From NCBI RefSeq assembly GCF_932294415.1, contig NC_065539.1:32304001-32368000 (forward strand): a DNA stretch of 64,000 nt, written 5' to 3'. Source of the stretch: Quercus robur. Taxonomy: Eukaryota > Streptophyta > Magnoliopsida > Fagales > Fagaceae. The stretch's first letter is position 1; each line of letters begins with the position of its first letter. A program made the translations under genes and the position numbers. Below are positions 1 to 12,200 of this stretch, one piece after another. The notes beneath the pieces are model-generated. The model had not been told where the DNA came from, did not search any database, and saw nothing but the letters and a program-made list of their open reading frames with translations.

Positions 1-409
1 CTTCTCAGCTAATTAATTAGCACAAATAAAATTAATATTCAATTACTTGTGTGGTTTTAATCCATGCTTTTCACTACTAAATTTGTTGTTGACCTCAAGG
101 GTTTCCTCCTTGTGTGTATAAGACGACGGATTGCACATACTTGATTAATAATCAAGTATTCAAAAAGGTCTAGACACTTAATATTCAAGTACCTTGTATA
201 TTGTCTAAGACACATGACATAAAAGAAAATGTGTTTGTTCACATAGGAAAAAAAAGTTAATCAAGAAGAAATTGGAAGAGTTTTCATTATTTGAATACAA
301 AAAAAAAAAAAAAGAAAAAAAAAAAAAAGAAGAAGAAGGTATATGATTAGTTTTCAATCCTTAAATGCAAAACAACAAACAACTCCTAAAAAAAAAAAAA
401 AAAAAAAAA

Positions 410-440
<31 letters not shown>

Positions 441-543
441 CAAAACAAAACAAAACAAAACAAACAATGTGATTGGTCAAGTCTTTTACATTCTTTTTGA
501 GAGAGTGGGGAGTATATATAGGATAAAGTTTAGATACAAAACC
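1..543. other. Gene-free AT-rich stretch with A-tracts and (CAAAA)n
   Basis: No gene is seen. The stretch holds two A-rich runs (about 299-328 and 388-415), followed by a pentanucleotide (CAAAA)n repeat at 416-463. Open frames here come from these low-complexity runs and are not credible genes. Confidence 0.7.
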
Positions 544-690
544 AGTTGTAGCTTAAGGCTACAAACTGCTTTAATAAATTGACATGTGTTAAAAATGGCA
601 TGTGATTACTTAAGTAAACTTAACCCAAGTAACCCTAATTAACTACACCACCTATTAAAAAACAAAGATAAAAACTAAAACACCTATACG

Positions 691-733
<43 letters not shown>

Positions 734-1415
734 ACTTCTTGTGAACCTAGAAACACAATCCCTCTTCTTCCTCCACCACGGTCACCCCAAACCCATCTGT
801 CTCCATCGTTGACCACCCCAATCCCTCCTTTTATTGCAATTTCATATATTAGAAAAGATCGATGACATCTCTTCTGAGACAATATTATTGTCGTGGAGCG
901 TGAAGGAGAAGCACAATTGAAATTCAAAATTCAAGATTTACTTCAATTGTAATTCACAATTCAAGAAATATCACATATATGATATACCTAAATGGGAAAA
1001 CATTGACAGCCACAAGTTGAAAAAGTTGAGAAAGCTTAGCTAAAATACAAAACACAAATCAGAATATGCAAGTCTGACAGAAAGAGACCAGTTGCTAGCT
1101 TGGGTTGGATCAGAAGAACAATCATGAGTCATTGTGAAGAGGCTAGAAGCGCAAGGATAGGTGCAGAGTAACATCCAGATTTTTTTTTATATATTTTAAT
1201 TATTATGTTGAAATCCAGTGATTTAAGGCTAAGGATTGTTTTTTTTTTTTTTTTTTAAATTATATTATAGATTTGGTTTTTTTTTTTTTTTAATAGGTGG
1301 TGTAGTTAACTAGGGTTAGTTAGGTTAAGTTTATTTAAGTAATCATGTGTAATGCACATGCCATTTTTTCCGCATGTCAATTTATTAGAGTAATTTGTAG
1401 CCTTAGGCTACAACT
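544..1415. mobile_element. Non-autonomous DNA transposon with ~120-bp terminal inverted repeats
   Basis: The left end (544-655) and the right end (about 1290-1415) are inverted copies of each other. Each outer end begins agttgtagc followed by a small self-complementary motif around ttaaggctac. The arms then share a stretch reading ttaacta-caccacctatta close to the inner end. The interior (about 630 bp) has no coding capacity and includes a CT microsatellite at 694-732. Long terminal repeats and no coding sequence fit a Mutator-like or similar non-autonomous element. I could not identify a convincing target-site duplication, because the right flank is an AT dinucleotide run, so superfamily is open. 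Confidence 0.65.
694..732. repeat. (CT)n microsatellite
   Basis: About 19 uninterrupted CT units, lying inside the inverted-repeat element at 544-1415. Confidence 0.95.
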
Positions 1416-1749
1416 ATATATATATATTATCACATTGGATGCACTAGATAATTTTACATGGGAGAGCTGTATCTCTTTTACTCGATGGAACAAGTTTCTC
1501 ATAGCTTGTGACCCCTACAAATATAGGAAAACAACGTATCAGAAGAAGCCTACTCAATGTGGGCATGAATGATAATTATTGCAATAAGTTTAGGAACACA
1601 AATTTTGTCACGACAAGCATGTTTAGAAATTATTTATTTCCATTAGCAATTTTTTTTTTTAAATCTAACTTATTTTCAAAAAAATTGAGACAAAAGTAGT
1701 GAGTGAACCACAAAAAGTACAAAAAATAAGCAAAAAGCTAGTTTATAAT
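1416..1749. other. Gene-free stretch
   Basis: AT-rich sequence starting with an AT dinucleotide run. I see no gene, RNA or repeat I can name. The last five bases (1745-1749, ataat) are the left target duplication of the following solo LTR. Confidence 0.6.
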
Positions 1750-2448
1750 TGTGGGACACAAGAATTCAGATAAGGTACTTGTGCCACATGTCGAATCCAT
1801 AGCCGAGGAGCCCATTATCGTGCCAATGAGGCCACACGCTTGGACAATAAGACCATGTCAATGGCACATTGCCAAAGGAGGTCCTGTTGTTGAGAAAAAG
1901 TTTTGGAAAGGGGGTTAGCCCTGACATGACTGGCAGGATGGTGGCTGCCTCCACATCCAATGCATCCCACCAAAACTCCTGACTGCATTTACGTGGAAAA
2001 GACCCTTGAATAGTGCTACCTTGGCCACCGCAACTCAGAAGAGATTTGGGAAGGTGTTTGATGGGACAAGCACTCAAGTGGTGGATTGGACAATCAACAA
2101 ATGGAGGGCTAAGATTGCCTGAAGGGAGCTATATAATGTGAGAGACCCTCCAAAGGGCAGGGGACACAAAATCTGTAGAAAAAAACACTGTAGTAACTGT
2201 AATCAAAGCTAAGAGAAATATATTCAAGAACTACTCTCCTCGGACATTGCCGAGGAAGAATTTCTGTGCATCACATTGTCTATTTATTGCTTTTCCTTGC
2301 TCTCTTACCATCCTTAGCCCATTAAGGGTGTAGTCCACTTCGTTGAAACCTAACTTTTTAGCCCACTCTCTACAAATTTATTGTATTGGGCTCTTTGGGC
2401 CTTAATCCATTCATCTTTTGAACTTAAGAGCTAATGCTCGCCCCTACA
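1750..2448 (+). mobile_element. Solo LTR (699 bp) with perfect 5-bp target duplication
   Basis: The block starts TGTGGGACAC and ends CCCCTACA, the TG...CA termini of an LTR. It is flanked on both sides by ataat (1745-1749 and 2449-2453), a perfect 5-bp target-site duplication. A TATA-like ctatataat lies near 2130, consistent with the plus orientation. No primer-binding site or internal domain adjoins it, so it is a solo LTR left by recombination between two LTRs. The family is not identified; open frames inside it (for example minus strand 1766-2077) show no known domain. Confidence 0.7.
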
Positions 2449-3261
2449 ATAATCATTCCCCAGACAAACACGTTAACATGTTGAAGTTGTTGAGTTGACT
2501 GACTAATGGACAATCACTTAAATTAACCAAGTTGTGAAAAAAAAAATAATAAAATTAACCAAGTTGTGAAAAGAAGAAGAAGAAGAGAAATGCTATTGTT
2601 CATAACGCTTTCACAATAAATCATAAGTGGCATATTCTTAATAGTGAACAAAAAAAAGTAATTTCAGTGATAAGTTTAAATTAGGACCAATAAAAACTTA
2701 CTATTTATAATTTTTCAATGATGAATTCAAATAAAAAGGGTAAAAACTTACCATCTATTTGTTATAAAAGTATTTTGAAAATATTGTTATAAAAACTTGT
2801 CCCACTTTTGAGAAAGACTTGAGTTTATAGAATTTGACAACAAACTTCACACCTGTTGACGTGGGAGTCTATGGGTGTGCTATAAAGTGGTGGTCTCAAA
2901 TGACAATGATGTTTCCACTAATTATAAGTGTGAAAAAAAAAAGGATGTGAAATTTGTTGTGCTTATGTCCTAAAGATTTGCTCAGCCCACCTTTTGTATT
3001 GGGTCGGTTGGGCTGATATTTAAGGGGCATATGGCTGAATAGGTTTGGGCTGTAGATAATGCTTCGAAGCCCAACCTAACAAAATCCAATAGTTTAATAA
3101 GAAAAAAACCCTAATCCAAGTAAAGAATCCGACCCAACGTAGGGAGTCGACCCGACCCAGAGTTCCTGTGAGCCCCTCTCGCCATTGAGAGTCTCACACA
3201 CACGCACACGGAGAGCAAAAGAAATGAGATAGAGATAGAGAGAGAGAGAGAGAGAGAGTGT
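2449..3261. other. Intergenic and promoter/5' leader region of the RING gene
   Basis: 2449-2990 is AT-rich and includes a MITE-like segment around 2585-2800 (agaaatgctattgttcat... style, resembling 31115-31230). From about 3080 the base composition rises in GC and the sequence near 3190-3260 (CA-rich, then a GA run) looks like a plant 5' leader. A two-codon upstream ORF (ATG AGA TAG) begins at about 3224. No clear TATA box was found, so the transcription start is not placed. Confidence 0.45.
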
Positions 3262-6200
3262 ATGGGTGCATCCTCGTCTTCCTGGGAATCTTCCTATCTG
3301 AATTCAACTTCTGGTCTTCTCTCTCTTTTGGATTTGAACCCTAATTATCTAAATCAGGTCTTTCTTCTCTCTCTTTCCTCTTTTATTTTTTGTCAATTTC
3401 TCTCTTATTTTTATTTTTAATTTTTTTTTATTCTCTCTTATCTCATATACTTTTTTTAATAATTTTTTTATTCATTGAATTAGGTAACTTTTTTATCACT
3501 CCATGTTTATATTTCATATTTTTACTCAAAATCGGTGATTCGTTTTTATTTTTTAATTTCATATATATTTTTATTTATTTATTTTGCTGTTGTAGAATGT
3601 ATCTACCAATTCCTTGATCGTTAATGATTTTCTGTGAGTTTTATTATCTGGGTATGTTTTATATGATCGGTTACATTTTATTTATTTTTGTAATATTTAT
3701 TTATAGTAGCCAAGATGAATTATTTTCTGATCATGATGTGATTATGATATATATAATTTTCTTCACTTGATATCAGATCATGGGAATATATATATATAAA
3801 ATATATAAAGTGAAATTATTTCTTTCTTGTACTAATTGGAATGTTGAGGCTGTAAGTGATTGATATAATAATAAAAAATATATATAATTTTCTTAAATGG
3901 GTAATTGATATTCGATGGTCCACATTTGTTTGTTTGTTTTTTAATCAATAAATTACATGTGCATCCGATGGTGGTGAACCCATGACCACGTTCTCCAGGT
4001 TACTCTTATAAGTGAAGGAGGTGCCATTTGAACAAGAGCTCATTGGCTATTCAAGATCCTACATTTAAGTGTTTTTAAGTGAAACTTTTCCTTTAAATTA
4101 TTGTTGATTGTACATTTGATATATAGTTCTTGGATCCTGTAGAGAGATTGATGTTATGTATAAAAGTTGCTTGTTAGTTGTAGTGTCTGCTGAATTTATT
4201 GATTGGATTTGATTGCCTGAATTTTTTTGAATGATGCAGGATATGGACGAAATGGACTTGGATCAGGTAGTCGATGTTCCTGACACACCTGATAGGTTAG
4301 CTGCCCATCATATTATTGGTAAGGATAGTGCTGGAAGAGAAAGCAATTCATCATTAGCTGGTCATTTGAGGAATCCTGATTTTGTGGGTGAAAAATGTAT
4401 GAATGGATTGAGGGGCAGGGGTAGGCTGGCCAATGATAATTTCCAGAATAAAAGATTGGTTATTCGGTCTCGGAAGAATCTCAGCGATGATGAACCTAAG
4501 GGTTGCAACAGCCCCATTATTATTTCCCCACCGCAGAACTCATACACCTCCCAGAATGCTCACTTATTCAGGAGACCAGCAATAGACAAAAGCTTTAGTC
4601 ATAGGAAACATTCCATTGGAATGGAAAAGAAGGATAAAGGGAAAGGCATGTGTACTAAGTTTCCTCCAAATTCATCTGGTTTCCAAGAAGGCACTGCCTC
4701 TTTATATTTAACAGAACAGAGTGGTCACACCCAAAAACCTGAAACCGGTTTTCCATTGGATGCATTTGAAGATCTTCTCGCTGAAGATGAGAGAAAAGAA
4801 CAAATACCAACTTTTGGTGGTTCGTCTTCATATTGCCTTCCAGTTCCTCCAAAGGCATCCAGCAATGCCTACAAGGGGAAGGAGAAATTAGAGGACAATA
4901 CATTTAAAAGTACTGGTTTGGCTTTGGCTCATGGAAAAGGGGCAGCTATGTCCACTGAAAAACAGATTTCCACTCCTGTTCATTGTCTTACCATGCCAAG
5001 AGTCAGTGGGCAAAAAAGGTTAGTTCGCAATGGATGTATCTCTCCACATAATATAGCAACAAGGGCAAAACAATTAGCTGAACAGCAGAGTACCAGTTCC
5101 AATGTTGATTTGGTTTCCAAAAGTCCTCTGATAAACATTAGTGATATAGTTTCTGGAGACAATAATGGTGATAGAGTGAAAGGAAAAGGTGTTATAAATC
5201 ATCCTTCAGCAAACAAGCCAGGGGCTAATATTATTCATATAACTGGCAGGTAATTTGTTTACAATGCTCATTCCTATGTAGATGCTCCCAAATGATTGTT
5301 ATATTTATGTTATTAAGCAATAATTCATTTCCCCTAATCTCACATTCATAAATCTGATAAGCTTTAGTTGATATTTAACAGTTCCTGGGAATTCAGTGGG
5401 TACCACAAAATATCAATGGTACTTTTGTTGATATATCTTTTTTTCCTAGTCTTTCTGATAGTTTCCTCAGCAAAATCAGTGGTTTTCTCCTGGATTTTTG
5501 TTACGATCCAAGTGTCCCACATGGCTTAAGTGTAAGCTTAACCATGTGAATGTAAACTCTTCGACACCCTTCCCTTGCAAGCCAATTTTTAAGGGTGAGT
5601 TCTACCCATGAGTTTGTATCATTTGGTATCAGAGCCAACCACCATGTTGGGTAATTGGACATAGCTTGTTGAGGATGAGATTAAATGAATTGCGGCTTTG
5701 TAGTCAGACCTCGGAGGGGGCAACCTAGAGGCTATATTAAAATATCTTGTTAAGTCATTGAATAACTAATAGGTGAGTGGAGCCTCCAAAAAGAAAAAGG
5801 GCTACCATCAGGTTAGTGTTGATAGAGTGAGCCATCATGGTTGTTGGCCAGGAGCTTGGTGGTATGTTATGATCCAAGTTTCCCACATGGCTTAAGTGCA
5901 AGCTTAACCATGTGCATATATGCTTTGGGCACCCTTCCCTTGCAAGCTGGTTTTCAAGGGTGAGTTCTACCCATGGGTTTGTATCAATCTTCTTCTTTTC
6001 TTCTTCTTTTTCCTCTCTCATGGACAGTGGCAACTACTATTATGATGTTCTTTGTCATTGTTACTTTTCTTACTGGCTATGTTTCCATGTGTCAAAATGG
6101 CTGTTACTATTTTTTTTTTCTAACCATTGACATAAGCTTGGAAACCTGATATAGGACATAATTTACCATTGGTTCTGTCCCTTTGATTGCAGTATGTTGA

Positions 6201-9200
6201 ATTTTCTTTTAGTGCAATAATAAATGGTCAGTGGGGAACATTAGTATAAAGTTTCTTTCGCAACATGCTGTCTTATTTGAGCAATGTGAAGAATTTCATT
6301 TGTCCCATGTGATGTCTAGTTCATCTTGAACCAAGCTGTTCATAAATAGCTCGGGCTTGGCTCGATAAAAAGCTTGTTCATGTTTGTTTGTTTATATGAA
6401 CAAGTCAAGCTTAAGCTTTAGTTTTAGGCTTGTTTAATAAACGAGCCAAGCCCAAATAAAAAATATTGTTCGTGAACAAGCTTGTGAACACCAAGACTCC
6501 ATACAAAAGTAACAAAACAAGTTGAGCCTAGGCTTATTTATGAGTTTGGTAATAAAATTGATATAAGCTTGACAAGTAAACTCATATCCTTCCAAGACTC
6601 TAATTAATTATAAGTTGAGACCACTCATCTAAACCAAATAGGCTAGATAATAAACTTGAATCATTTACAGCCCTAATTTCAATTATGATTTTTGTGTAAT
6701 TTTCATTACTAAAGATCATGTCTTGAGATCTGTCTTGAATGAGTAATCATTGTGGAGTTTGTTATGCTTGTGCCATGATACTTATTGGTATGGCTTCAAT
6801 ATTATCTCATTCCTGTAATTTTCGCATTAATATAAAATTGATAACCATATTTTTTTTTTCTTTTTCCTTAAGAGATGTTGGTCTGTACTTTGTTGCACTT
6901 TGATGGGAACTTACATCATGATTTTTATTATGCTTATCTACATGACAATTGGTGTTCACTATTTAATGACCATTTAGCTCAAAAATCTAGTTTCTGTATG
7001 CTTCCTCTTTGACTTCTTCAATTTGCTGTCAGCGTAGTTATGACTCGTCTTAGTTGTTACACTTCTTTAAATATTTTAAAGAATTATTTTGACGGATGGG
7101 CACTCTTGATGGTCATCATTGGCATGTACTTGCATTGAACATATAGGGTTTACCACTTAGATTTTTATTATACTGTTGGTTTTGTGAATAACTTTTAGAT
7201 CTTTAGTGAATTGGCCTTATTTTTTGGATATTTTATTCGTTCTTAATGTGCCAATTTTCAGGCAATTATTGATTTTTAATTTCTTTGGTCTAAATTTGTC
7301 AAAGGTCTGGCATATACTAAAATCTTCTTAACTCTGGTGGAAGTTTCAAATAGCTCAAGAAAAAAAATTGAAAATATGACATTGTTAAAAATTTTGATCC
7401 TGTTTTATTGTTGCCAATTGTGCTTGGATTAAAACGGCCTGTCATGTTTTTGAAGTACTTGTATTCTGATACCTTTAGCCTGTTATGTTTTTGGAGCAGC
7501 CCTGTGATTGATAATGGAGAAGCTGACGGACACAACAATGCTAGTAGAGATGCATTTGCATTGCCCGAAAGATTACGTGGTTGGAGAAGTACACGGAGTC
7601 GTTCCAAGAAAAATGATAATCCTTTGTCTGATGCAGCTGGGTGTCTTTCTGGGATGAATGGTGTTGGAAATTTTGTTAGTCAACAGCATGAAGACAGAGC
7701 AGAGAGAAGGGATACAGGGAGTGGAATAAACCGCAGGGCTCAATGTGATGTTGCAAAAGATTGTGATTCAGCACAAACAGCTGCTGAGATTGTCTCTGAG
7801 GTTGACCAGATAGCTGGACCGCATTATGCACCAAATACACTCAGTAGAAGGCAAAAGAAACATAGATTGACTTCAAGAAATCGTGGTGAGTGCTCTACAT
7901 CAGTTACTGATGACTCAGATATTGTGATTCTTGGTTCATATGGGGAACCATCAAATTCAAGATCATCCAGAATCCAGACTCGTCAACGTAGGGGCAGTTT
8001 GGGTCCACTTATTGAAGTTGATGATTTATCAACTGAAATGAGACAAAACCTCTCCCATGATTTAGACCGCACGAATAATGATGACTCAGATGCTAGGGCA
8101 AGACAACTAGAAGCAGATGAGATGTTGGCTCGGGAACTGCAAGAACAACTATATAATGAGATGCCTGTGGTTGGAGGTCATGAGGTTGGTTCCTTCATAT
8201 GGATGCCTTTCTATGTGATTAAATCTTCCAATCAGATGCTCTTTTTTTTAGGTGTCTCACTGTTTATGATCTTATGTCAGATTGATGAAAATGTAGCATG
8301 GGAGATGCATCAGGAGTGGGACGTTTTCCGTTCTGCTTCTGGTGGAAGTCACAGTGATACACACCCTGTGAGTGAGCTTCTATATTTTTTATGATTTGCT
8401 GAAAAAATGAAATGCCATAGATTCATGTTAGTCACTGTATCTCTGCTATCACATAATAATCATGAAAATTTTGATTGAAATTATAAACTGGTTTCTTCAT
8501 TTAATATTGATTGTAATACTAAATACTATGACACAATTATACCTTGGCATGTAAATAAGTGGGGGACCTGTCCAAATGTTTGTATATATTTATGAAGCAT
8601 GATGGGCCTTTTTACTTCCATGGCTTGGCCTGGTCAGTACCTCATATGGATAGTATTTTAACATGTGATAGTGAATATCTTCAATATAATACAAATCTAT
8701 CGTACCAAGGGCTGCAGTTTGGCTGAGCCAAGCAAGTTTTAAATGCATGAGATTGGTTTTACCTCCAAATATTTGAGTAACTGTAATGTATACATTCCTG
8801 GACTTGCACTCAAGCCTACATTGTGAGATCACAGGTTGTATCCTGTATGGATGGATGATAGCATGAGTTGTGTATTTATGAGGATGGTGTAGCAGGTCAG
8901 AACAAAACTTGCAGGCCCTACCTATTCATACTTTGTTTAGAGGTATATGGAAAAGATCGTGCAATATATTAATGCCCTACTTGAGTGATGATTATCTTTC
9001 AATACTGTGGATCTGTTGAGGAGGCCTGGAAAGTTCTAACTGTACTAAATTTGCTGTTGATTTTGCAGTAATCTTACTGATAGCTTTCACTCAAAAGAAG
9101 GGTTGTATCAGCATGTTGACTGATATGTTGCTTTTTGACTAAAATGATTTGATGGATTAAGATAATGTTAATACAAATTCCCAAATGAATTTTTTCCCTG

Positions 9201-12200
9201 GAAAATGACACCTATTTTATTGCATATTTGGTATCTGTTTTATGCGTTTACTTGGTGTTTTTTAATCATTTGCTGGAGTAAATTACTCTCTTTTTAAAAA
9301 AATTCTTAATTGCACACACACCTAGTGGGTCTTGATCCCATGTCCTCACCCTCGACCTTGTTATAAGAGGAGGAAATGCCATTTGAGCTAGAGTACGTTG
9401 GCAGAGTGTTCTACTAGCTTTCACTAACAGTTCTTTTGGTTTGCATGTTTGTCAGAGAGGCTCATCAGTAACACATTCGTCTAGACAACCTCGGTCACGG
9501 TCTTCTCATAACCCTTCAGTTAGGAGAGCAACCCAGGCTCAAGCTCCTACCTCTAGTCGAATAGCACAGTTGATGGGAGCCCAGGCTAGAGTTCCCACCT
9601 CTAGTAGAATAGCACAGTTGAGAAATCGCATCTCCAGACATTCTCCTTCAGGATCATCAGGTCGAAGGAATCTCCACTTTCCTTCATACATGGATTTAGA
9701 CATGGTACCTCTCTTTCTCCCCCCCTTCTTCCGTTTCTGTTCCCACCTGTTTATTTATTTATTATTCTGTGATATAGTTGATATTTTAGTATAGACTTAT
9801 TTGATGGTATATATCTTATACTTATAGTGTAGCTGTATAGGATGATCAAATGTGTGCATTGTTTGAAATTCAACTTTGGGACACCATGGTCATAAAATTT
9901 TTGGAAAATATTTGTAAACTACTATTCTTAATCCTTTTGTGCTGTGTAAAAAAAAAAAATTGTAAAAGGACTATTCACATGTTTTATTGAAAAGAGAAAA
10001 GGTAAAAAGGGAATCCAATATGGGACCAATGTTGAAACTGATTTTTTTTTAGTAGTCACTACTACCAAGTTTTGGATGAGGGAAGATACCTTGATTTTAG
10101 TCATATTTTCCTTGTCATTGTAACTTCTTTTTTTCCTTCTTGGGAACTTTTCAGGTTATTTAACAATGATTTGAACTTAGAAGTATTAGGCATTCCAGTT
10201 TAATGTTAGGAACTTAGGATGCAATTTGATCTTTGTTAATGAAAAAGGACGAGGTGCAATTACATAATAAACTAAAGAGTTTCACCTTGATGTCAATTTG
10301 CAATTGCATCAATCTCCATCTTATAAGTTTGAAGTCATGGCAATTTGGACCCTCAATAAGTCTTAATAAAATTAAAAAAAATATGAAAACCCACATGAAT
10401 TGCAGTTGGGATTTTTTTTCAATTTTTAAAGATGGAAATCACTCTAGGGCTTGGGATCTATTTGGGCACTGAAAACCTCTGGACATGAACCACATTTGGT
10501 ATTTAGGATAATAAAAATATTTGTCCTTGATATGTGGTGTAGGCTCAATTTTGGTCCCTCAAACTTTAAAAAGTTAGAATATAGCCTTTCAGGCTATGCT
10601 TAGTTGTGATGATTTTTTTCTTTTTTTGTTAATTACTATTATACCAATATGGTGGATTAAATATTGTGGGCTGGATTCTAAATGCCAACCATCCTTGTTT
10701 TCCATCCTCCTAGTTTTCATTCGTACCAAATGAATGCAAATTTCAATCTCTCCTCTATTTTCTTCTTCCCATTAACCCATGACCTCATCCTCCAACTTTC
10801 TCTTATAGGGAAGAGTACCATTTATAAGCTAGAGCTCATAGACACGTGAGGATGCACAGTTTTTGGCTCTTATAAGGTTCCAAATTCCCAGTGCTGCTCA
10901 ACTGGCCTTTTGCTACTTTTAGAGGATGGAGATTTACTTGGGGTTGAAGGTGCTATGATTTTAAGTAATAGGGGACATTGTTGTAATTTTCATGGTATGC
11001 ACTGTGATCCCTGATCAAGTAAAAAATTTGACACTGATTTCAAATTTTAACATAACAATAGGGATCCTCAATGATTCTTGGTTAATGAAATGTTATGAAA
11101 ACCTACATGAGCTGTGCTTGGGATCCCTTTGGGCCCCAAAATGTTCTTGACATGAACCACATTGGTATTTTGGATTAAAGAAAGAGGTGCTATATTCCTC
11201 TAGCTGTGTTTATTTACTAGGTTTTACACATGAGGAAGACTCATTTGGATGGAATTTTGGGTTTGGAGTTAACAGAGACGCACGTAGGGTTTGGAGTAGA
11301 ATGCTTACACTTGGTTAATTTTATGTAATTACCCCGAAAGAAAAAGAATTATTCTCTTTTTACCTCACTTGAACTGACAGTGGTGATGGATATGTTGGGT
11401 TTGTGATTGACATGTAAAGGGCCATTTTAAAATGAAAATTGCTCTTGTGCTTTGTCATGCAGAGACTTGATATATTGGAAGCATTAGAGGCTGCAGTTGG
11501 GGACCTTAGTGATATGAGTATGGCTAATCATGCCTTTCAAGTTCAGCGTGATTTTAATGAGTAAGACTTTATTCTCTTTGTTATTTATGCTCTAATTCCT
11601 GTTGTTTTCCTATTAATTCTTAATAAATAGTGGAGTTTTATTTTTATTTTTTTAATCAACTGTTCTCTTTGTTAATCATTATATATTTTCTGCTTCTTTT
11701 TATTAATGTTTAATGCATATCCAAGGTCTCTTTTTTTCCCAGTTTTGTTTCTTATCAAGCATAGCATATATTCATTTTCTTGTAGATCATGCCTATTTTC
11801 ATTTTCTTGCAGAAATGATTATGAAATGTTGTTGGCTCTTGATGATAATAATCACCATCATGCCGGTGCATCTGTCAATCAGATTAATTGTCTTCCGCAG
11901 TCAACAGTACAGGTATGGGTGTGGGTGTGTGTGTGTGTGTGTGTCTGGTCTATCTGTCAATTATATGAATTGCAGTACAGGTAGGGGTGTGTGTGTCTGG
12001 TTCTTTCCTTTTCTGTGGACATGCACTGGTTTTTTGTATTTGCAGATTTATTTGCTATTTCATGCTGTTCTGTTTTCTGTGTCAGACTGATACCAGTGAA
12101 GAGGCTTGTGCAATTTGTCTTGAAATTCCAACTATTGGAGAAACCATTCGGCATCTCCCATGCTTACACAAATTTCACAAAGATGTAGGAATTATCTTCT

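Noticed and set aside
343..582. Lys-rich open frame
   Set aside because: Translation of A-runs and (CAAAA)n, overlapping a transposon end.
4231..4239. ATG at 4231 as start of the RING protein
   Set aside because: It lies within the splice acceptor ending at 4239, so it is not in the mature mRNA.
8185..8280. Read-through of exon 3 into exon 4 of the RING gene
   Set aside because: The 96-bp stretch is in frame and open, but has GT/AG borders, a T-rich 3' end, and hydrophobic residues unlike the neighbours, so it is treated as an intron. Retention would still keep the frame.
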